DNA of 64,000 nucleotides from Cohnella hashimotonis (lineage in GTDB: Bacteria; Bacillota; Bacilli; Paenibacillales; Paenibacillaceae): NCBI RefSeq assembly GCF_030014955.1, contig NZ_JAGRPV010000001.1:2232001-2296000 (forward strand). The letters are read 5' to 3'. Position 1 is the stretch's first letter. Each line of letters begins with the position of its first letter. This document shows positions 1 through 8,844 of the stretch, one piece after another. The translations under genes and the position numbers were made by a program. Under the pieces are notes generated by a model. The model ran no database searches. It was not told the origin of the DNA and was given only the letters and a program-made list of their open reading frames with translations.

Positions 1-746
1 GGATACGAACGGCCGTCGAACAAAGCCTATCGCGATTGCAAACCGATTATATCGATCTATATCAGCTGCATCTTCCTTTCGAATTTGTTGCCTATGAGGA
101 AATATTATTGACTTTAAACGATTTAGTGAAAGAGGGGAAAATTCAACACATCGGCACTTCGAATCATCTGGGATGGCAAATCGTTCAAGCGCAAAATATT
201 AGTGACCGTTATGGCTTTCAACGATTGGCCAGCGAGCAAACGCCCTATTCCATCATTAATCGAAAAATGGAATTTGAACTTGCTGAAGTCGCGCAACGCT
301 ATGATCTTTCTCTATTTGTGTATAGTCCCTTATCCGGCGGTTTACTTACGGGGAAATACAAGGCTGGCGAGGCTGCGCGAAGCGACTCGCGCGCTGCCGT
401 GTTAAAAGGGTATGCCGATGCGTTGGACCCACAGTCTGCCGACAATAAACATAAATTTGAAGTGATTGATCAACTGCAGCAGTTGGCCAACGAATCGGGC
501 ATGTCGCTGGCAAATATGGCTATCGCATTTACCCAAGCTCATCCTGCTGTCACCTCTACGCTCTGGGGACCGCGTACATTTGAACAGTTAAAATCTTATA
601 TGTCGGGCGCGCAGACCAGACTGGGCACGGATGTGCTGGACGCGATCGATGACATTGTACCGCCGGGCAAACGCATCGACGATAAAGAGCAGACATGGAT
701 GCCTCACTGGATGAATACTGAAAGGCGCAGGAGGCATGTTTATTGA
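1..746 (+). CDS. aldo/keto reductase, 5' end outside the window
   Basis: The reading frame is open from base 3 to the stop at 746 (247 residues visible), so the start lies before the window. Aldo/keto reductases reduce carbonyls with NADPH in the cytoplasm. The visible part starts near beta-4: DLYQLHLP carries the catalytic His of the family tetrad, IGTSNHLGWQI is the usual SN strand, VYSPLSGGLLTGKY is the cofactor-binding SPL loop, and GPRTFEQLKSYM matches the C-terminal NADP-phosphate-binding segment. The Asp, Tyr and Lys of the tetrad would be in the missing N-terminal third. The C-terminal WMPHWMNTERRRRHVY tail looks unusual. The substrate cannot be told. It resembles the YvgN/YhdN-type general reductases of Bacillota. 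Confidence 0.88.
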   Translation, partial: IRTAVEQSLSRLQTDYIDLYQLHLPFEFVAYEEILLTLNDLVKEGKIQHIGTSNHLGWQIVQAQNISDRYGFQRLASEQTPYSIINRKMEFELAEVAQRYDLSLFVYSPLSGGLLTGKYKAGEAARSDSRAAVLKGYADALDPQSADNKHKFEVIDQLQQLANESGMSLANMAIAFTQAHPAVTSTLWGPRTFEQLKSYMSGAQTRLGTDVLDAIDDIVPPGKRIDDKEQTWMPHWMNTERRRRHVY

Positions 747-869
747 TAAAGCGAAAGCGACAACCTACTCGACAACGGGCGCTAAACTTGCCGCTATAAC
801 GACCATTACGTTTCTTACGCTTGACTCCATACTGCAATTCTCAGGTTGACGAGACCATTGCAGTGCTGA

Positions 870-1580
870 CCCGAATATACTCCAGCTTACGCAGATGGCC
901 GTAGCGTTGAGGGGGCGTCGCAGGTTCTCATCGTATCCAGCAATGTCTTGGGGGATGAGGCTGTTCGTCAGCATCGTACCGCAATCGACATGGCCAATGA
1001 GGCAGGCGCCGGCCGAATCCTCTATACCAGCCATATGAGCTCGTCGCCAGCGTCTCTATTTCCTCCTGCGGTGGGTCACGCCGCTACCGAGGAAGCGCTG
1101 CAAGCTTCGGGGATTCCATTCACCTCCCTTAGAAACGGGTACTACACCGTATCCTTGCCCTGGTTTATCCGCGACGCCTTTAAGACGGGGGAGTTGATTG
1201 CGCCGGAGGACGGGCCGGTTGCCTGGACGACTCACGCCGATCTGGCCGAAGCGGCGGCTTCGGTCCTGATCGAGCAGCGACTGAGCGGGTTAACGCCAAG
1301 TCTCACGGGTTCGGAGGCTTTAGACCTCAAGGATATTGCTGCTATTCTAACAGAGTTGACCGGCCGGTCGATCCGCCGTGTCGTCGTGACCGACGACGCG
1401 TTTCGCGCCCGATTAATATCCCAGGGCTTGCAAGACCATATGGCCGATATGTTCTTGACGTTTTTCCTGGCCAGCAGAGCGGGCGAGTTCGCCCCTGCCG
1501 ACCCCACGCTCGAGCGTCTGATTGGAAGACCGCCCGTCTCGGTGCGGGAGTTTTTAACGAGCTCGCCCCACCTGCTGTGA
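870..1580 (+). pseudogene. NmrA-like NAD(P)-binding reductase, 5'-truncated
   Basis: The frame ending at 1580 encodes the C-terminal two thirds of an NmrA/QOR2-like atypical short-chain reductase: SQVLIVSSNVLGDEAVRQHR, then GRILYTSHMSSSP, HAATEEALQASGIPFTSLRN and DLAEAAASVL. Family members begin with a GATG-x-G nucleotide-binding motif about 60-70 residues earlier. Here similarity runs upstream through the residues just before SQVLIV, then hits an in-frame stop at 867-869, and no Rossmann glycine motif is visible in bases 747-867. The only in-frame start is TTG at 948, without a good ribosome binding site. I read this as a decayed gene whose 5' end was lost. An alternative is translation of a short 210-residue product, which would lack the cofactor site. 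Confidence 0.65.
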
Positions 1581-1710
1581 AGGTAGTGAAGCCGGGTCGT
1601 TCCGCTATGCGGTCAACAATCCATAGTTGAGTCACGTTGATGTTAATAGTATGATTATTCGAGTATAGGGATGAACGGCGATAAGTATTAAAGGGATGGG
1701 GGACGACTTG

Positions 1711-2343
1711 ATGAGCGATAAAACGGAAGTCCCCAATAATGGCTTGGAGACTCACGAACCTGCGAATCGACGCGTACGCGCCGACGCGCAGCGCAACATC
1801 AATGCTTTGCTCCAGTCCGCGATGACGGTGTTCGCAACTTCGGGAGTGGACGCGCCGGTGCGGGAGATCGCCGAGAAGGCCGGCGTTGGCGTCGGCACGG
1901 TTTACCGCCATTTTCCGCAGCGCTCGGACCTGATCGTGGCCGTCTTTCACAACGAAGTCGATACTTGCGCGGATGCAGCGGCCGATTTGTCCGCCAAGTA
2001 TGAGCCTGCTGAGGCGCTGGCACGATGGATGCAGCGATATGTGGACTTCATTGCGAATAAACGGGGACTCGCTTCGGCGCTTGGCTCGGGCAATCCGGAA
2101 TACGAAACGCTGCCTGCATACTTCGAAAAGCGACTGAATCCCGTGCTGCGAAACTTGCTTGATACCGCGGCGACTGCCGGTGAACTGCGCGCCGACGTCG
2201 AGCCATATGACTTGCTGCGGGCTGCAGCGAGCCTCTGCACGGGGATACACAACGGCGATGCTAAGTTTACTCGGCAAATGGTTGCTTTGCTCGTAGATGG
2301 GCTACGCTACCGCGCAAGCGCGTCGGCAGGCGCGTCCTCCTAG
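1711..2343 (+). CDS. TetR/AcrR family transcriptional regulator
   Basis: A 210-residue repressor-type protein. The N-terminal HTH is clear: an alanine-rich helix after NINALLQSAM, then VREIAEKAGVGVGTVYRHF, the canonical TetR recognition helix, ending in FPQRSDL. The rest is an all-helical ligand-binding domain of ordinary length. I chose ATG 1711 because GGGGGA at 1698-1703 lies 7 nt upstream; an ATG at 1696 would overlap that site. It follows the truncated reductase in the same orientation and is convergent with the hydrolase at 2489-3409. TetR proteins often control a neighbouring oxidoreductase or hydrolase, and two palindromes upstream of the hydrolase (3479-3519) are candidate targets, but that link is inference. 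Confidence 0.9.
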   Translation: MSDKTEVPNNGLETHEPANRRVRADAQRNINALLQSAMTVFATSGVDAPVREIAEKAGVGVGTVYRHFPQRSDLIVAVFHNEVDTCADAAADLSAKYEPAEALARWMQRYVDFIANKRGLASALGSGNPEYETLPAYFEKRLNPVLRNLLDTAATAGELRADVEPYDLLRAAASLCTGIHNGDAKFTRQMVALLVDGLRYRASASAGASS

Positions 2344-2389
2344 CGCTTGTCGCTCAGATCCTGCTAGAAGCAAATATGCCGCCATTAAG

Positions 2390-2444
2390 AAAGGCAAATG
2401 AATTGGATTACGTTTTCCGCAACCCGATTCATTTGCCTTTTTCT
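2390..2444. terminator. bidirectional Rho-independent terminator
   Basis: A 14-bp perfect stem is formed by AAAGGCAAATGAAT (2390-2403) and its complement at 2427-2440, followed by TTTTTCTC on the + side and preceded by A-rich sequence on the other. It lies between the convergent TetR and hydrolase genes and would stop both. Confidence 0.85.
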
Positions 2445-2488
2445 CGACGCCCTACTCAGACATAGCGCATAGCAAGCTTCTTAGCGTT

Positions 2489-3409
2489 TCATTTCCATTC
2501 GACTCGACCGAGCGGATTGGATGCGTCCATCAAGGCTTCACGGGCTTCAGGCCAAGCAAGGTCCTCAGGGTAGAGCGCGGTGCGAAGAAAGGCCAAGGCA
2601 AGCGCCCGCAGCGCTGCCACGCCTTCGGGGTTCTCGTCCGTCGTGTCCTTGGCGTTGTACGCGTGGATGCCGCCAAGCGAGTGCTCTGCCCCGAAAAGCG
2701 TGAGCAGGCTCTTGCTGCCCGGGCTCAAGAAGTACGGATCGGTGAACCAGTCCGGTCCCCGAGTGGACAGTAGGGACTGGTCACGGTCCCCAGCGGCCAC
2801 AAAGGTAGGTGTGCGCATATTTTCGAAGCTGGGGTGCATGAAGGGGAAGTGTTCAGCCGCGAACGGACTCAAGTCGGCTCCGCCCTTGCCGGGCGTGGCA
2901 AGCAATACGCCTGCTTTGATCCGCGGGTCGGTCATGTCTTCTCCCGGTACTCCCTCGGGATCGAGGACGCGCGCGCCGAGCAGCATGCTCGCCGTCTGGC
3001 CGCCCCAGGAATGTCCGGCTACTGCGATGCGATCTCGATCGAGACGCCCACTAAGGCCGGGAACGGAAGCTTCAATGAGATCAAGCTGGTCGAGGACGCG
3101 TATCATGTCCTCGAGTCGGAAACGCCAGATCAACGGCGTGCGCGGATCTTCCGGAGGAAGGTTCAGCGTCCTCGAGTCCAGATGGGTGGGTTGAATGACT
3201 GTGAAGCCATGGGAAGACCAGAAATCGACCAATGGGTCGTAGCTTCCGAGCGACTGGCCGAAGCCGTGCGAGAATACGATAATAGGCAATTCGCTCCCAC
3301 TGGCGGGTACAGACACACGAATCTGCAGATCCTCTCCGCGGCCCGGGGCCGATAGGATGACCGGCTTCACCGAGACGACTGGCGTTGGTGCGATATTTTT
3401 GATTTCCAT
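2489..3409 (-). CDS. alpha/beta hydrolase (chlorophyllase/dienelactone hydrolase-like)
   Basis: A 306-residue cytoplasmic serine hydrolase without a signal peptide. The oxyanion strand IIVFSHGFGQSLGSYDPL, the nucleophile elbow AGHSWGG (Ser134), an acid in AAGDRDQ (Asp208 or 210) and GAEHSLGGIH (His243) make up a full catalytic triad in the right order. Spacing and the GHSWGG elbow fit the chlorophyllase/PAF-acetylhydrolase-like branch. AGGAGA lies 8 nt before ATG 3409. The promoter just upstream (-35 TTGCAA, -10 TATAAT) is covered by two palindromes, so expression is probably repressed and inducible. The substrate is unknown; lipid-like esters or xenobiotics are plausible. Confidence 0.85.
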   Translation of the reverse strand: MEIKNIAPTPVVSVKPVILSAPGRGEDLQIRVSVPASGSELPIIVFSHGFGQSLGSYDPLVDFWSSHGFTVIQPTHLDSRTLNLPPEDPRTPLIWRFRLEDMIRVLDQLDLIEASVPGLSGRLDRDRIAVAGHSWGGQTASMLLGARVLDPEGVPGEDMTDPRIKAGVLLATPGKGGADLSPFAAEHFPFMHPSFENMRTPTFVAAGDRDQSLLSTRGPDWFTDPYFLSPGSKSLLTLFGAEHSLGGIHAYNAKDTTDENPEGVAALRALALAFLRTALYPEDLAWPEAREALMDASNPLGRVEWK

Positions 3410-3478
3410 CTTGCGAACATCTCCTCTTTTTAAATCGGATGGGGTTCGTCGCCTTGTTGCATGTCATACAAACGTAAG

Positions 3479-3523
3479 CGGAACGATGTTCCGATTATAA
3501 ACGGAACAAAGTTCCGTTTGCAA
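3479..3523 (-). promoter_or_regulatory. hydrolase promoter with two CGGAAC-N3-GTTCCG operators
   Basis: Reading the - strand, TTGCAA (3518-3523) and TATAAT (3494-3499) are 18 bp apart, a good sigma-A promoter. A 21-bp palindrome with arms AAACGGAAC and GTTCCGTTT fills the spacer (3499-3519), and a second one with arms CGGAAC and GTTCCG lies just downstream (3479-3493), centre to centre 23 bp. Paired palindromes over the core promoter are typical of repressor operators. The TetR protein at 1711-2343 is the nearest candidate; binding is inferred. Confidence 0.7.
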
Positions 3524-3665
3524 TCTCTTTTTTTTGTTGGCTGTAAATGGGCGTTAAAAAATAAAAAACTGCCATGATAGGCAAGTGAAGCGAATTTGAT
3601 CAAAAAGCAAATATTAATCCACCTATCTAATGATAATCGGCATTTTGGGATGTCGACGATTTGAC

Positions 3666-3759
3666 TATAATAGAAGAGGCTGCGATCATCTTTAATGCTG
3701 GCCGCCGAAACAAACGAAATGGGAATGTGAAGCGCCTGTCCATAAGAAGGGGCTTTTTT
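3666..3759 (+). promoter_or_regulatory. leader of the first response-regulator gene, with a terminator-like hairpin
   Basis: A TATAAT box lies at 3666-3671 with only a weak -35. Downstream, before the gene at 3801, AGCGCCT (3731-3737) can pair with AGGGGCT (3748-3754; one mismatch), followed directly by TTTTTT. If the -10 is real, the transcript has a roughly 125-nt leader with a terminator-like stem, so attenuation is possible. The stem is short and this is tentative. Confidence 0.4.
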
Positions 3760-3800
3760 CTATTCATCTGACGAGAGCGCGGACGAAAGGGTGAAACGAG

Positions 3801-5396
3801 ATGAAAATACTGGTCGTCGACGACGAGGCGAGGCATCGCAGAGGCATGGCAAAAATGATTCACGCCCTGCGGCCCGAAGATCAAGTGCTTGTCGCGAATG
3901 ACGGGGCAAGCGCCCTGGAGCTCGTCAGAGCCGAACAACCCGATGCCGTGTTAACCGACATTCGGATGCCGAATCTGGACGGTCTTTCGTTTCTGAAAAT
4001 ACTGGAAGACGAACGTCTCCAGACCAAGGTTGTCATGATCTCGGCTTACAATCTGTTCGAATATGCCCAGACTGCGATACGCCATGGGGCTTACGACTAT
4101 CTCTTGAAGCCGGTGGAGGCCGAGAAGGTTGAAAACGTACTAAGCCGAATCGAAGAGCAGCTTGTCGAACAATCCCGGCAGCATTCGGAGGCGGAAGCGT
4201 TAAGGGATCGGCTGAATCTCACTTCCCCCGTCTATCGCAGCCGCCTTCTAATGTCCTGGCTGAATGAAAGCTTGACGGAGGCGGAGCGGAATGAACTAGA
4301 TGCGCTCTCGTGGATTCATGAGAGCGGCACGGTTGTTTTCTCGGAATTCCGAATCGAACCCGGACATCGGGCGGATTGGGATAATACGGCATGGCTGCAG
4401 CGTTTGGAGCAGGCATGGTCAGCAATCGGAGAAGCGAGCACATTCTCCTTGAACGTGCTGGACGAGGAACTGTACCAGGCGGTTACGATCGTCCGAACGT
4501 CCCGGTCAGCCCGGGCAAGCAAGCATGAAATTCGTCGGACGGTCGCCTCCCTGGGGGCAGCGTGGGCCGGATATGGACAGCTCTCCCATGGCGTCGGTCC
4601 GGATTGCCGATGCTTATGGACGGAAGCGCCTCAAGCTTACCGCGCGGCGCAAGCGGCCCGGCAATACAACTTTCATGATTGCTGGAACGGCCTTATGTTC
4701 CATGACGAGCTTCGTCCGGTCCGGGCGCCGTTGCTTCTTGACGGGGAAAAGCTGTACGAAGCGCTGCAAGGAAGCGATGCGCAACCGGCCGTAGAGATGT
4801 GCCGGGATGCGTTTAATCAGCTTGCTGCGAACGGACATGCGGCGCCCGATCAGATCAAACAATGCGCCGCGCTTACCCTGATGAAGATCAAAAGCCGAAT
4901 TCGCGATGATGTCGATCGGCAAATTGGAAACGCTCTCACGGAATCGGCTTTAAAGGAGGTTCCGTTTTGCCGCACCTTCAACGAGTTGATGGCGATATTG
5001 GAAACTCGTCTGCGGGAGGTGCACGATTCGATCGGGCAGTCTCGAGCGGACAAAAGCGAAAGGGTCGTGTCCGCGTGTTTGCAATGGATACGGGAACATG
5101 CGAAGGAGGAGCTGACGCTTGAGCGGGCGGCCGAGCACTTTTTCTTTAATGCGTCCTACTTCAGCACGCTGATCAAAAGCCGGACGGGAAAGACGTTCTC
5201 CGAACATGTCACGGAGGCCAGAATGCGGAAGGCCAAGGAGCTGCTGGCCGCGAACAGGCTGAAAATATACGAAATCGCCGCCGAGTGCGGCTATCAGGAT
5301 ACGAAATATTTTTGCAGAGTGTTTAAAAAGCAATACGGCATGTCGCCGGAAGCCTATAAACACACTTCGTTGCCGCAAAGGAGCGGCGAGGCATGA
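3801..5396 (+). CDS. YesN-type response regulator (REC plus AraC HTH)
   Basis: A 531-residue two-component regulator. The receiver domain (about 1-120) has the acidic pair Asp7/Asp8, phosphoacceptor Asp53 in LTDIRMP and Lys103 in YLLKPVE. A long helical middle part follows, and residues about 430-525 form an AraC-type double HTH (LERAAEHFFFNASYFSTLIK, then KIYEIAAECGYQDTKYFCRV and the closing YGMSPEAYK). AAGGGTGA precedes ATG 3801. It overlaps the kinase gene by 4 bp (ATGA), so the two are translationally coupled. YesN/YesM pairs sense an extracellular sugar signal and activate the neighbouring binding-protein/permease operon; here that would be the genes from 7288 to 14394. The sugar is unknown. 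Confidence 0.93.
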   Translation: MKILVVDDEARHRRGMAKMIHALRPEDQVLVANDGASALELVRAEQPDAVLTDIRMPNLDGLSFLKILEDERLQTKVVMISAYNLFEYAQTAIRHGAYDYLLKPVEAEKVENVLSRIEEQLVEQSRQHSEAEALRDRLNLTSPVYRSRLLMSWLNESLTEAERNELDALSWIHESGTVVFSEFRIEPGHRADWDNTAWLQRLEQAWSAIGEASTFSLNVLDEELYQAVTIVRTSRSARASKHEIRRTVASLGAAWAGYGQLSHGVGPDCRCLWTEAPQAYRAAQAARQYNFHDCWNGLMFHDELRPVRAPLLLDGEKLYEALQGSDAQPAVEMCRDAFNQLAANGHAAPDQIKQCAALTLMKIKSRIRDDVDRQIGNALTESALKEVPFCRTFNELMAILETRLREVHDSIGQSRADKSERVVSACLQWIREHAKEELTLERAAEHFFFNASYFSTLIKSRTGKTFSEHVTEARMRKAKELLAANRLKIYEIAAECGYQDTKYFCRVFKKQYGMSPEAYKHTSLPQRSGEA

Positions 5397-7159
5397 AAAT
5401 GACCTTCCGCTCACGGTTGTTGGCCAGCTATATATTCCTGATCGCCGTCCCGCTGATCGTGCTGGGGACGCTTTTCTATCGTACCGGCCTGCGTGTCGTT
5501 ACGGAACAAGCGCAGAAAAACGTTTACGAGATCGTCAAGAAAAATAACGAAATTATGGACAACAAGCTGCGGATTATCGAGCAAAATAGCGCGTCCATGT
5601 TCGTAGACAAAGACTTGTTCCGGGTTTTTAACAGCTTGAAGCCGGACAACAATGCGGATCTGCTTGCCGCCGATCGTCTCGTGTCCGATCGGCTGCGCGG
5701 CTACTTCTCGCAGATGGACGACGTGTACGCCTATCAGCTGTGGACGTCCTATTTTACTTTCGGTCAGCCGCTGCCCCAGGGCGATCCGACGCAATCGGAT
5801 ATTTATCGTGCGGCACGGGAAGCGGGAGGCAAGATGGTCTGGTACCCGACCTACGACTTCGTAAAGATGTTCGACCAGCCGTACTTGACGAAGGGGGCTT
5901 TCGACTTTCGCTATCTGTTCTCCGCGACGCGGGTCCTTGATTTCTCCTATTTAAGCAACACGACACTGGAGAAGCTGGATGCGAACGTAGAGCGGCCCGT
6001 GCTCACGATCACCTTCAAAGCGGACGCATTAAACGCCCTGTACGAGAAAAGCATTCCCGACGGTTCCCATTATTTCGTTCTGGATCCGAACAATCGCATC
6101 GTCGCCGGCAGCGAGAATGACACAATCACGCATGTTTATTCGGACGATTGGGTGAGAGAGTTGCAGCGCGACGGCAGCGGTACGCGGAGAATCAAGCTCG
6201 ACGGCATCAATACGATCGTCTGCTTCGATCGCTCGCAGGTTACCGGCTGGCTGTCCGTCGTCTTGACGCCCGAATCGACGCTCGCCGGCAGTCTGGTGCC
6301 GTTTATCCGTACCTCGATCACGCTGATCGCCGTCATCATGGGAATCGTCTCCCTTCTATTCGCTTATTTTATTTCGGGCCGAATTACGAATCCGATCAAG
6401 AAGCTGCTAGGCGCGATGCGGTCGGTGGGCGAAGGGGATTTTCAGACGCAGGTTGCGGTCAGCACGAACGACGAGTTCGGCATCTTGCTTCAGCGGTTTA
6501 ATCGAATGAACGATCGAATTCGTTTGCTGGTATCGGAAAATTACGAGATCAAGCTAAAAGAACAGGAAGCCGAAATCCAGGCGCTGAACATGCAGATGAA
6601 TCCTCATTTTCTATACAATACGTTAAACGTCATGAACTGGACGGCCATCGAGAACGATCAGAAGGAGCTTAGCAAAATGCTTGTCTGCTTGTCGAACATG
6701 CTGCACTATACTTCGCGGAAGGAGTGGGGAGCGGTTCATCTGTCCGAGGAAATCGAATGGATGAAAAACTACTTCTACATCATGTCCGTCCGGTTCGAGG
6801 ACAAGTTCACGGTCAGTTACGAGATCGATTCGGCGGTGTACCCGTACAAGCTGCCGAGGCTGCTTTTTCAGCCGTTTGTCGAGAATGCGATATTGCACGG
6901 TTTCGACCAGATCGAAGCGGGCGGGCGCATTCGCATACGCGGCTGGATCGAGGAGGGCACGCGTCATTTTGAGATCGTGGATAACGGACGGGGGATGAGC
7001 AGCGATACGGTTCATGCCATCCTATATCGGGAATCGTCTTCGGTCGGCATCAAAAATACGATCGCCCGTATCCGAATGACTTACGGCGAAGCGTATGGAA
7101 TCACCATCGACTCCGCCCCGGGCGCCGGAACGAGAGTGACCGTCAGACTTCCCCTATAA
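5393..7159 (+). CDS. YesM-type sensor histidine kinase
   Basis: A 588-residue membrane kinase. TM1 is residues about 9-30, followed by an extracytoplasmic sensor of about 270 residues (Cache-like), TM2 about 300-325 (ending LFAYFISGRITNP), a HAMP domain, and a His_kinase domain of the LytS/YesM class with phosphoacceptor His405 in MNPHFLYNTLNVMNW. The ATPase part has FQPFVENAILHG (N box) and DNGRGM (G1 box), and ends with GAGTRVTVRLP. Start ATG 5393 overlaps the regulator's stop. It should phosphorylate the regulator encoded at 3801-5396. The ligand may be an oligosaccharide or a ligand-loaded binding protein, which is an inference from family behaviour. Confidence 0.93.
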   Translation: MKMTFRSRLLASYIFLIAVPLIVLGTLFYRTGLRVVTEQAQKNVYEIVKKNNEIMDNKLRIIEQNSASMFVDKDLFRVFNSLKPDNNADLLAADRLVSDRLRGYFSQMDDVYAYQLWTSYFTFGQPLPQGDPTQSDIYRAAREAGGKMVWYPTYDFVKMFDQPYLTKGAFDFRYLFSATRVLDFSYLSNTTLEKLDANVERPVLTITFKADALNALYEKSIPDGSHYFVLDPNNRIVAGSENDTITHVYSDDWVRELQRDGSGTRRIKLDGINTIVCFDRSQVTGWLSVVLTPESTLAGSLVPFIRTSITLIAVIMGIVSLLFAYFISGRITNPIKKLLGAMRSVGEGDFQTQVAVSTNDEFGILLQRFNRMNDRIRLLVSENYEIKLKEQEAEIQALNMQMNPHFLYNTLNVMNWTAIENDQKELSKMLVCLSNMLHYTSRKEWGAVHLSEEIEWMKNYFYIMSVRFEDKFTVSYEIDSAVYPYKLPRLLFQPFVENAILHGFDQIEAGGRIRIRGWIEEGTRHFEIVDNGRGMSSDTVHAILYRESSSVGIKNTIARIRMTYGEAYGITIDSAPGAGTRVTVRLPL

Positions 7160-7200
7160 ACACCCAATCGAAGTCCACCATTCCAAATTGGCTCGGGTTA

Positions 7201-7227
7201 TGTAAGCGCTGCATCCAAACTTATAAT
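7201..7227 (+). promoter_or_regulatory. possible promoter of the sugar ABC operon
   Basis: TATAAT at 7222-7227, with TTATGT 18 bp upstream as a poor -35, in the 128-bp gap before the binding-protein gene. TGTAAGCG at 7201-7208 is a cre half-site, but the other half does not match. A weak -35 is expected for a promoter that needs an AraC-type activator. Confidence 0.4.
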
Positions 7228-7287
7228 GAAAACATCATAGACTGCAGCTATGAATCAACAAGGCTGAAATCGAAAGGGGTCCTGAAG

Positions 7288-8751
7288 ATGTCTCGACAAA
7301 GGAAATCCTTATCCGTTCTGCTTGCGTTCCTGATCATGCTCGTTACGATACTGTCGGCGTGCTCGAAGTCCGACTCGAACGCCGGAAACGGCAGCGCCTC
7401 CTCCCCTGCCGGCACGGCTTCCGGCAGCTCGGCTCCGGCCGGCACGGCCAGTGCGGCTCCAACAGGCGAAGGATTGTCTAACGAACCGATCACGCTTCGG
7501 ATGACAGTATGGGGAGCGCCGGAGGAAGTCGCTGCCTATAAGGTGGCCATCAAGAAGTTCGAGGACAAATATCCGAACATCACCGTTAAGCTTCAGCATA
7601 TTGCCGCCGACTATGACACCAAGCTGACGACGATGGTGGCAGGCAACGACGTGCCGGATATCGCGCAGATGGAATCCGCCAGCATTGCTTTCCCGCTTGC
7701 GGAGCAGGGTAAATTTTACAATCTCCAGGATTTTCTCTCTTCGGACACGGAGATCAATGCGGACAGACTGGTTCCGAACATTACGTATTCGCTCGAGCCG
7801 GGCAATGTGATCGGTCTGGGACCGGGCCCCGAGTCGTTCGGCTTGTTTTATAACGAAGATATTTTCAAAGATGCCGGCCTGACGCCTCCGCCTGCCAAAG
7901 CGTCGGAAGCATGGACATGGGATGAATTCATCGAAGTCGCCAAGAAGCTGACGATCGACAACAAAGGCAGGAATGCGCTTGATCCGGCCTTCGATCCAAA
8001 AAATATCAAGCAATTCGGCGTGAACTTTCCGACGTGGTGGGGAGGCTACAGCAACTTTATTTTCTCCAACGGCGGGGACTTCATCTCCGAAGACGGGAAA
8101 TCGTTCGCGCTGAATCAGCCGGCAGCGGTGGATGCCCTTCAGAAAATCGCGGATTTGATCAACGTTCACCATGTCGCGCCTTCTCCGGTTCAAGCGAAAA
8201 ACATTCCGGCCCCGAACATCGCGCTTCAGACCAAAAAAGTGGCGATGGCCATCGACGGACAATGGGTCAGCGCGGGATTGGCGCAATCGAAGTTCAATTT
8301 TAACGTCGGCGTATTGCCGATCATGCAAAAACCGATGACGACCGTCGTAAGCGGGATGTTCTCGATGTTCAAATCGACCAAACATCCGAAAGAGGCTTGG
8401 GAGCTGCTGAAGGCGCTGATGGACCCGGATTCGTCGATCGACCTCATTACGGCCGGCACGTGGATGCCCTCTTATCGGGACTGGTATACGGATCCGGCAT
8501 TGCTCGCCAAATGGACGGAAAACCTCGATTCCCGGCCATCGGGATATAAAGACGCGATCGTTGACGTTCTGTTGAACGACAGTCACCAGACGCCGACGGG
8601 CTATGTGAAAAACTTCAACAAAATTATGGACATCGTAAATCCCGCTTTGGATAAAGTGTGGCTCGGCCAACAGTCCGCGCAAGAAGCGATGGATGCCATC
8701 GCGGCCAAGGCGCAAGCGCAGGTGAAGGGCCGCCGCGATGTGAAGGAATAA
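7288..8751 (+). CDS. sugar ABC transporter substrate-binding lipoprotein
   Basis: A 487-residue family 1 (MalE/UgpB-like) extracellular solute-binding protein. The signal peptide ends in the lipobox LSAC (Cys25), followed by a Ser/Ala/Gly linker to about residue 65 and the mature domain from ITLRMTVWGAPEEV. SBP features include KFEDKYPNITVKLQH, FGLFYNEDIFKDAGL, AWTWDEFIEVAKKL and KVAMAIDGQWV. It is anchored outside the membrane and hands a carbohydrate to the permeases encoded next. No ATPase is nearby; in this group a shared MsmX-like ATPase from elsewhere usually serves. The neighbouring GH127 enzyme suggests arabinose-containing oligosaccharides. Confidence 0.92.
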   Translation: MSRQRKSLSVLLAFLIMLVTILSACSKSDSNAGNGSASSPAGTASGSSAPAGTASAAPTGEGLSNEPITLRMTVWGAPEEVAAYKVAIKKFEDKYPNITVKLQHIAADYDTKLTTMVAGNDVPDIAQMESASIAFPLAEQGKFYNLQDFLSSDTEINADRLVPNITYSLEPGNVIGLGPGPESFGLFYNEDIFKDAGLTPPPAKASEAWTWDEFIEVAKKLTIDNKGRNALDPAFDPKNIKQFGVNFPTWWGGYSNFIFSNGGDFISEDGKSFALNQPAAVDALQKIADLINVHHVAPSPVQAKNIPAPNIALQTKKVAMAIDGQWVSAGLAQSKFNFNVGVLPIMQKPMTTVVSGMFSMFKSTKHPKEAWELLKALMDPDSSIDLITAGTWMPSYRDWYTDPALLAKWTENLDSRPSGYKDAIVDVLLNDSHQTPTGYVKNFNKIMDIVNPALDKVWLGQQSAQEAMDAIAAKAQAQVKGRRDVKE

Positions 8752-8776
8752 GGTTCAAGACAAAGCGTTCATCAGG

Positions 8777-8814
8777 GGGAAGACGGCGTTCTTGATCAAG
8801 GTCGCCGCCTTCCC
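8777..8814 (+). other. imperfect hairpin between binding-protein and permease genes
   Basis: GGGAAGACGGCG (8777-8788) pairs with CGCCGCCTTCCC (8803-8814) with one mismatch, with no T run after it. A stem at this place in a binding-protein/permease operon typically protects the upstream mRNA from 3' decay and keeps binding-protein levels above permease levels. The role is inferred. Confidence 0.6.
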
Positions 8815-8844
8815 GAGCGGGAAGCTTCGAGATCGGAGGCAGGC

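Noticed and set aside
7201..7214. Full cre site before the first sugar-binding-protein gene
   Set aside because: Only the left half (TGTAAGCG) fits; the right half lacks the closing CA.
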